Assembly: GCA_023105745.1 (NCBI GenBank) | Contig: JALGQZ010000007.1 | Location: 52,619,569-52,683,568, forward strand | Source of the DNA: Austropuccinia psidii | Taxonomy: Eukaryota; Basidiomycota; Pucciniomycetes; Pucciniales; Sphaerophragmiaceae | Length of the DNA stretch: 64,000 bases | Direction of reading: 5' to 3' | Notes under the pieces: generated by a model | Seen by the model: only the letters and a program-made list of their open reading frames with translations | Told to the model about the DNA's origin: nothing | Databases searched by the model: none | Shown: positions 60,501-64,000 of the stretch, one piece after another | Numbering within the stretch: position 1 is the stretch's first letter | How the letters are laid out: each line of letters opens with the position of its first letter | Made by a program: the position numbers and the translations under genes

Positions 60501-61547
60501 CTCGATCCATGCGTATTCCATCGACAGGGGAACCATCCCCTTTGGTTGTACGTACATGTAGACGACATAGCAATATTCGGTAAAGAAGTTGAGGATTTTA
60601 AGACTCAGATTGCCAGTGAATTTGAGATCAAGGATATTGGGATGGCTGATCTTATGCTTGGAGTAAAAATATCTCAGGAAGGTGGGGTCATCACTCTCGA
60701 TCAACAACACTACACCGAGTCACTCCTGGAGCTATATGGTATGGGGAAAAGCCGCCCAGCGTCAACTCCTCTCGTTCCGAATAGCCATCTCTTGCCAGCC
60801 ACCTTGGAAGAAATAGCTGAGTTTGCTTCCCTAGGAGTTAGTTATAGAAGTGCTATAGGGAGTATTAACTACCTCAGCACTGCCACTCGCCCGGACTTGT
60901 CATTTGCCGTCAGTACTCTCTCCCAGTTCCTGGAAAAGCCCGGCATAAAACATTGGCAGGGCTTCCTTCAAGTCTTACGATACCTTAACGGTTTTCAAGA
61001 CTTAGGGCTGGTGTATGGGGGAAAGGAGCGATGTGGTATCACAGCCTACAGTGATGCTGATTGGGGGAACTGTCAAGTCACTCGACGTTCTATCACAGGC
61101 TACCTTGCCTGTTTCGATCAAAGTTTGGTAATTTGGAAGACACGGAAGCAGCCTACTGTATCGTTATCAACAGCTGAGGCAGAATATAAATCTCTGTGCG
61201 ATCTCACTTCGGAGCTTCTCTGGCTGACACAATGGTGTCAGGAGTCCGGCATCTCAGCATGCGAGGACCCAATTCCAGTTTATGAAGATAATCAAGGCTG
61301 TATCAACACGGCAAATGGGGACAGTAATGTTAATGGGAGACGCATGAAACATGTCGACATCCAGCTTCATTTCATCAAGGAAGCTATCAAATCGGGCCGA
61401 ATGCGGTTGAAATACGCACCGACTAAGGACATGCTAGCAGATTTCCTCACCAAATCTGTGTCAAAACCTGTCCTCACTCATGCTTTGGACTCTTTGGGAG
61501 TTTTGAGCCTGGGAGTGAGGGGGGGTGTTAAAAATCAGACCAACTGA
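57531..61547 (+). pseudogene. E4 gag-pol polyprotein gene, single frame with five stops
   Basis: One frame of 1,338 codons plus terminator runs from ATG 57,531 to the stop at 61,547 and is broken only by TGA at 57,627, 58,191 and 59,130 and by TAA-TGA at 59,625-59,630. Gag has PILDGTNYSEWYLRM and KGRVWMNWQKANYSGNLHQY. Protease reads VVDCGATYHMF. Integrase has WHERLGHVGSSV, CKICDLNK, HIDLVGP, a stop inside LISD-GGEF, and PEHNGFAER. Reverse transcriptase has GTTWVFKTKK, FHQIEIKSAFLN (Glu where the first catalytic Asp is expected) and YVHVDDIAIF (intact). RNase H has YSDADWGNCQVTRRS, STAEAEYKSLCD and EDNQGCIN. The gene is closed by ADFLTKSVSK and VLSLGVRGG. Confidence 0.94.
61511..61525 (+). promoter_or_regulatory. 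Polypurine tract of E4
   Basis: GGGAGTGAGGGGGGG lies directly before the 3' LTR and inside the last codons of gag-pol, so coding and priming functions overlap. Confidence 0.85.
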
Positions 61548-62085
61548 CACTCCAACGGCCCAAAAATGTCCGAGCAATTAACCACTAAAACCGGATATGC
61601 GCCACAATGATTGTCGTCATTTGTCAACCGCCACATCAATTGACAAATCTCCTAACCGCCACAATTACAGTCAATGCTCATCATTACTGATGATCATCAC
61701 TACTTAAACCTCGCCTCTCAACTCTTAACAAGAACCATTATCGACCTTTCTACCTTTCCTACTTTCTTGACTCTCAAACTCTTTCCTTTCTTTCCTCTTC
61801 TTTTACTTATTCGCTCACTCTCCTTTACATTCATATTTACAATCTCTTGTTCTCAGTTGTTCAGGTATAGTAAAAACCAAACATGTTATCACTCCTTAAC
61901 TACAAACTATTAACTAACTAATCTTGTTGTTCTAGCTGTTTGTTGTTCTAAGTCGTTGCATCGTTGTCCATTATTTATCATTGTTGTTCACTTGTTATCC
62001 ACCTTTAGGTATTGTCACCATTATCCTTGTGATTCTAGCTACGTGAAAGACTAATGAAATGCACCTTTAGTTCTGCATTCTAACA
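61526..62085 (+). mobile_element. 3' LTR of E4 (560 bp)
   Basis: It has the same length as the 5' copy, with 9 differences, 7 of them transitions. The gag-pol frame ends 22 bases inside it. Confidence 0.93.
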
Positions 62086-62407
62086 AATCTTATTAAGAAC
62101 TAGGAATTGATCACAATACTCCCGTTTTCCATTCAACAGGTCATGCTCCTTATAAAGGTACGCATGACCTTATTCCCACGGCATAATACTTTTGAAGTCA
62201 GTCTTAAGTCCTAGCAGATTCGCTACTCGGCAATAACGGAGACTTATAGTTGCTCACAGACTGGGAGAGATCATGTATCTCATTTATCCATTGTGTTCTC
62301 TTAGTTATCACATTTGTACTATCCTTTAGGTACTTCAAGGATTCTCTATGTTCTTACTTATCTAATGTTACTGAAATATATCTTTAGTTTCTACGTTGAA
62401 TTTAACA

Positions 62408-62972
62408 ACAGGATTACTAAATTTGAACCACAGAAAATATTTTCCGTATGCCGTCCGCTATCCTCGGATTGAATTTTGAACATCTTATGAGATAGCAATC
62501 AAGGGAAATTTCTCAGTCGATAATTTGAGAACCTATATACGCTGCTGAGCTGTTCTCTTGAGTGTTTCTAACAGATTTCCTTTAGAGCCAGTAGTGAGTG
62601 GATGACAAACCACGGCCCGAGGCGTTACCGCACCAGTTGAGAGGCCGAAGTCAAGAAATATTATGTTCTCCGAGAGTGTAACTGTTACTGTACAGTTTGT
62701 ACATCACTTGAGTTTACACTGCAGCCTCGAGCAAGCAGCTGTTGGCCATCCCTCATTATGGGAACTTGGCACAGCCGTACTCTGCAAGAGAGCGAGGGCA
62801 AGGCAAGTCACTAATATAAATAGGACCTGTCTCTGCTCTGTGGCGGCCCCACAAACGTCCTCCCCTGTCTTACGTTGGCAACGGCACAGTTAACGTTGCT
62901 TCTTTGATACGCTTGTATCTTTTGATAATTTGCTCTCTGATAAAATCTTTCAAATCCAAATTACCAATCAAG
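62408..62972 (+). promoter_or_regulatory. Probable promoter and 5' untranslated region of the secreted-protein gene
   Basis: This stretch is richer in GC and less repetitive than the transposons to its left. A TATA box, TATAAATA, stands at 62815-62822, 151 bases before the ATG, and a CAAATCCAAATTACCAATCAAG leader-like segment directly precedes the ATG. E1 was inserted about 400 bases upstream of the TATA box. Only the first 20-30 bases (GGATTACTAAATTTGAACC) have a match elsewhere in the window, at 30,405. Confidence 0.6.
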
Positions 62973-63795
62973 ATGGTTTCTCCTATGTTTATCTTGTTTC
63001 AAAGTCTACTTGTCATCGTGGGCCTCGTCGCCAGCGCACCGCTTCAAGTTGGAAACAAGGTAAGAAAGACAATTCCATGAGAAATAACCGAGTGATTAGA
63101 ACTGAACCAAGTAATTGTGAAATTTTTAGAACTTAAAAAAGGTGGACTGATCATTAGCACAACTACGTAAGAATAGGACTGTAGTTTAAGATATAAATTC
63201 AGTACCTTAAAAAGGTGGACTGATCAATGTAGTCCTACAAATCGACAGTACAGTACAAATGCCAGATGATGGTCTTAAGTATGATACAGAAAAAAATCTA
63301 AGTGAACTAAGTCGAAAGAGTAAGAGACTAGAGACCACTTTTTCGTGTCTATGTATTGAGTTCAATTCTAGTTACAAGTAGGTCTTTTTATAATGAAATA
63401 GGAGCTGGTCTCATTCTTCCCAACTATGTGAAAAGGAGAGTAATTTTCTTTCCTTATTCACGACAAGTTTTCTTGTGATCATGTGCCACAAGGAGACATG
63501 AACATTTTTGTAGATCACGGACCTGTTATTAATTAACACGGTCAATTTATTTTTGTTGATTATTCGGCAAGTAGGAGAGTAGATTATTAACCTTACTCTT
63601 ATTGATAAAGTAAACAATTAGGCTCATATTGGCCTATTGTTTGACAGTAATGTTCTGCGAAAGGTTGAGAATACCTTAGTTTCACGTAGCCCCGATGAGT
63701 ACCAACAGTCTGGGGCTTCCTGGAGCAAGGGTGGCACTACAAGATTTCGTGAAGCTTCTGATAGCGCAAAGGCAGGATTTAACTCTTACAACTAA
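62973..63795 (+). CDS. Putative small secreted protein, two-exon model (effector candidate)
   Basis: Exon 1 (62,973-63,059, 29 codons) encodes a clear signal peptide: MVSPMFILFQSLLVIVGLVA, with a likely cleavage after the following S-A. It ends at a strong donor (AAG|GTAAGA). A phase-0 acceptor ATTAG at 63,617-63,621 opens exon 2, which reads AHIGLLFDSNVLRKVENTLV and continues to TAA at 63,793, giving about 86 residues. The mature part has no Cys in this model. After the TAA the same frame stays open for 37 codons that look like protein: Tyr/Asn/Glu-rich, 7 Tyr, ending DDDDYRFW at a TGA (63,907). The TAA may therefore be a recent mutation, or an unseen intron may remove it. No known family was recognised. 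Secretion is well supported; the splice model is tentative. Confidence 0.55.
63060..63621 (+). other. Proposed intron of the secreted-protein gene
   Basis: It is bounded by GTAAGA and ATTAG and is 562 bases long, long for a fungal intron, so a small internal exon may be hidden in it. GGTGGACTGATCA occurs twice (63141-63153 and 63214-63226), each after CTTAAAAA. A better acceptor by pyrimidine content, TTGACAG at 63,641-63,647, would put exon 2 out of frame with exon 1 unless an extra exon intervenes. Confidence 0.4.
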
Positions 63796-63909
63796 CCATA
63801 TGCTGAAAAATCATCTCAAGAACTGGAATACTACAACAAAAGCTACAACAAGGGCAAAATTTACAATGAGCAAAGATATGAAGATGACGATGATTACCGG
63901 TTTTGGTGA
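63796..63909 (+). other. Open Tyr-rich frame downstream of the predicted stop
   Basis: This 37-codon stretch continues exon 2 in frame after TAA and ends DDDDYRFW before TGA. Its composition (7 Tyr, 5 Asn, 5 Asp) is unlike random translation. It is listed separately because whether it is translated is unknown. Confidence 0.4.
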
Positions 63910-64000
63910 GCACGACCGTCCTGTCTCATCAACGGCGTTGATTTGGGAGGTTTTCAGTCCATTCGGATGACCCCAATGATTAAATCGAATTTCTTTCCAA

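Larger units (their letters stand above)
56911..62085 (+). mobile_element. Copia-type element E4 (5,175 bp), full length, youngest in the window
   Basis: E4 has two 560-bp LTRs differing at 9 sites (1.6%), perfect AATCT target copies at 56906-56910 and 62086-62090, a PBS, one gag-pol frame and a purine tract. No insertion or deletion breaks the frame; only stop codons do. Confidence 0.95.
56180..62281 (-). mobile_element. E5: E1-related LTR-like unit, reverse orientation, split by E4
   Basis: The unit fills 56,180-56,910 and 62,091-62,281 and is flanked by ATTTA at 56175-56179 and 62282-62286. Read in reverse, 56,180-56,580 resembles the E1 LTR (GGTAAGATCTCTCAACCACG, ACTAGCACTATGCCAAGGG, GCTAGCAGTTCG). 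The rest, including 62,091-62,281, has no match that I could see. The ends do not show a clean TG...CA pair and could shift by one base, so this may be a solo LTR of a relative or a rearranged piece. Confidence 0.6.
39245..62407 (+). mobile_element. Copia-type element E1, full span with nested elements
   Basis: E1 begins TGTCAAAGC and ends TTTAACA, flanked by perfect ACAGG at 39240-39244 and 62408-62412. Without its insertions it has a 386-bp LTR, a PBS, a gag-pol gene in copia order (protease, integrase, reverse transcriptase, RNase H) and a 3' LTR. E2 split pol at 42,799/55,008 and an LTR-like unit with E4 split the 3' LTR at 56,179/62,282. Its two LTRs differ at about 19 sites (roughly 5%). 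The element is dead. Confidence 0.88.
55916..62407 (+). mobile_element. 3' LTR of E1, split by an LTR-like unit containing E4
   Basis: The first part, 55,916-56,179, starts TGTCAAAGC and stops at TTGTTATTTA. The second, 62,282-62,407, resumes ATTTATCCATTGTG and ends TTTAACA. The unbroken order is seen in the 5' LTR at 39,510-39,530. Confidence 0.85.

Noticed and set aside
63695..63970. 91-codon frame starting MSTNSLGLPG as a gene of its own
   Set aside because: It overlaps the exon 2 frame of the secreted-protein model in another register; it has no signal peptide and the alternative frame joins exon 1 in phase and has the more protein-like C-terminus.

Overview
The window looks like chromosomal DNA of a rust fungus (Pucciniales). 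AT-rich sequence is packed with decayed LTR retrotransposons whose gag and pol reading frames match, as far as I remember them, highly repeated proteins predicted from the myrtle rust Austropuccinia psidii. No search was possible, so the species is an inference from recalled sequence; the fungal and transposon assignments rest on motifs visible here. There is no bacterial operon, tRNA, rRNA or CRISPR array. Almost every base up to 62,407 belongs to a mobile element. The only candidate host gene is a small secreted-protein gene at the right edge. Elements are labelled below with my own letters: H, G and F for gypsy elements, E1-E5 for copia-type units, and LTR-A, -B, -C and -S for LTR families. 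|| Layout. (1) 1-5,026: minus-strand gypsy element H (protease fragment, gag, leader, LTR-A), broken by solo LTR-S in gag (duplicated target CAGAG) and solo LTR-B in its LTR (ACTCA). (2) 5,681-29,420: a plus-strand pogo/Tigger transposase split at 6,292/29,129 by an LTR-A-type insertion. That insertion is split by the minus-strand chromodomain gypsy element G (8,466-28,661, GCCAT). G is broken by a solo LTR-C (TTTTG), by the gag-only plus-strand element F (12,529-20,574, CTTAC; itself holding a solo LTR-C) and by a solo LTR-B. (3) 30,645-35,804: a minus-strand hAT transposase broken by two solo LTR-A copies. (4) 36,204-39,016: a PIF/Harbinger transposon with 12-bp inverted ends and convergent Myb-like and DDE transposase genes. 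(5) 39,245-62,407: copia element E1 (ACAGG) holding E2 (TAAAC), which holds E3 (CACTG) and a solo LTR-C (GAAAG). The 3' LTR of E1 holds a related LTR-like unit, E5, which holds the young full-length copia element E4 (AATCT). (6) 62,408-64,000: sequence of different composition with a TATA box and a putative two-exon gene for a small secreted protein. || The elements do not cooperate; the window is a stratified record of insertions. Duplicated target sites and reading frames that resume in register across insertions fix the order of events. LTR divergence counted by eye (E1 about 5%, E2 about 4%, E3 about 3%, E4 about 1.6%) agrees with the nesting. All four copia elements share a primer-binding site complementary to the anticodon arm of tRNA-Tyr, which suggests priming by a half-tRNA as in Drosophila copia. 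None of the reading frames is fully intact; E3 and E4 come closest.
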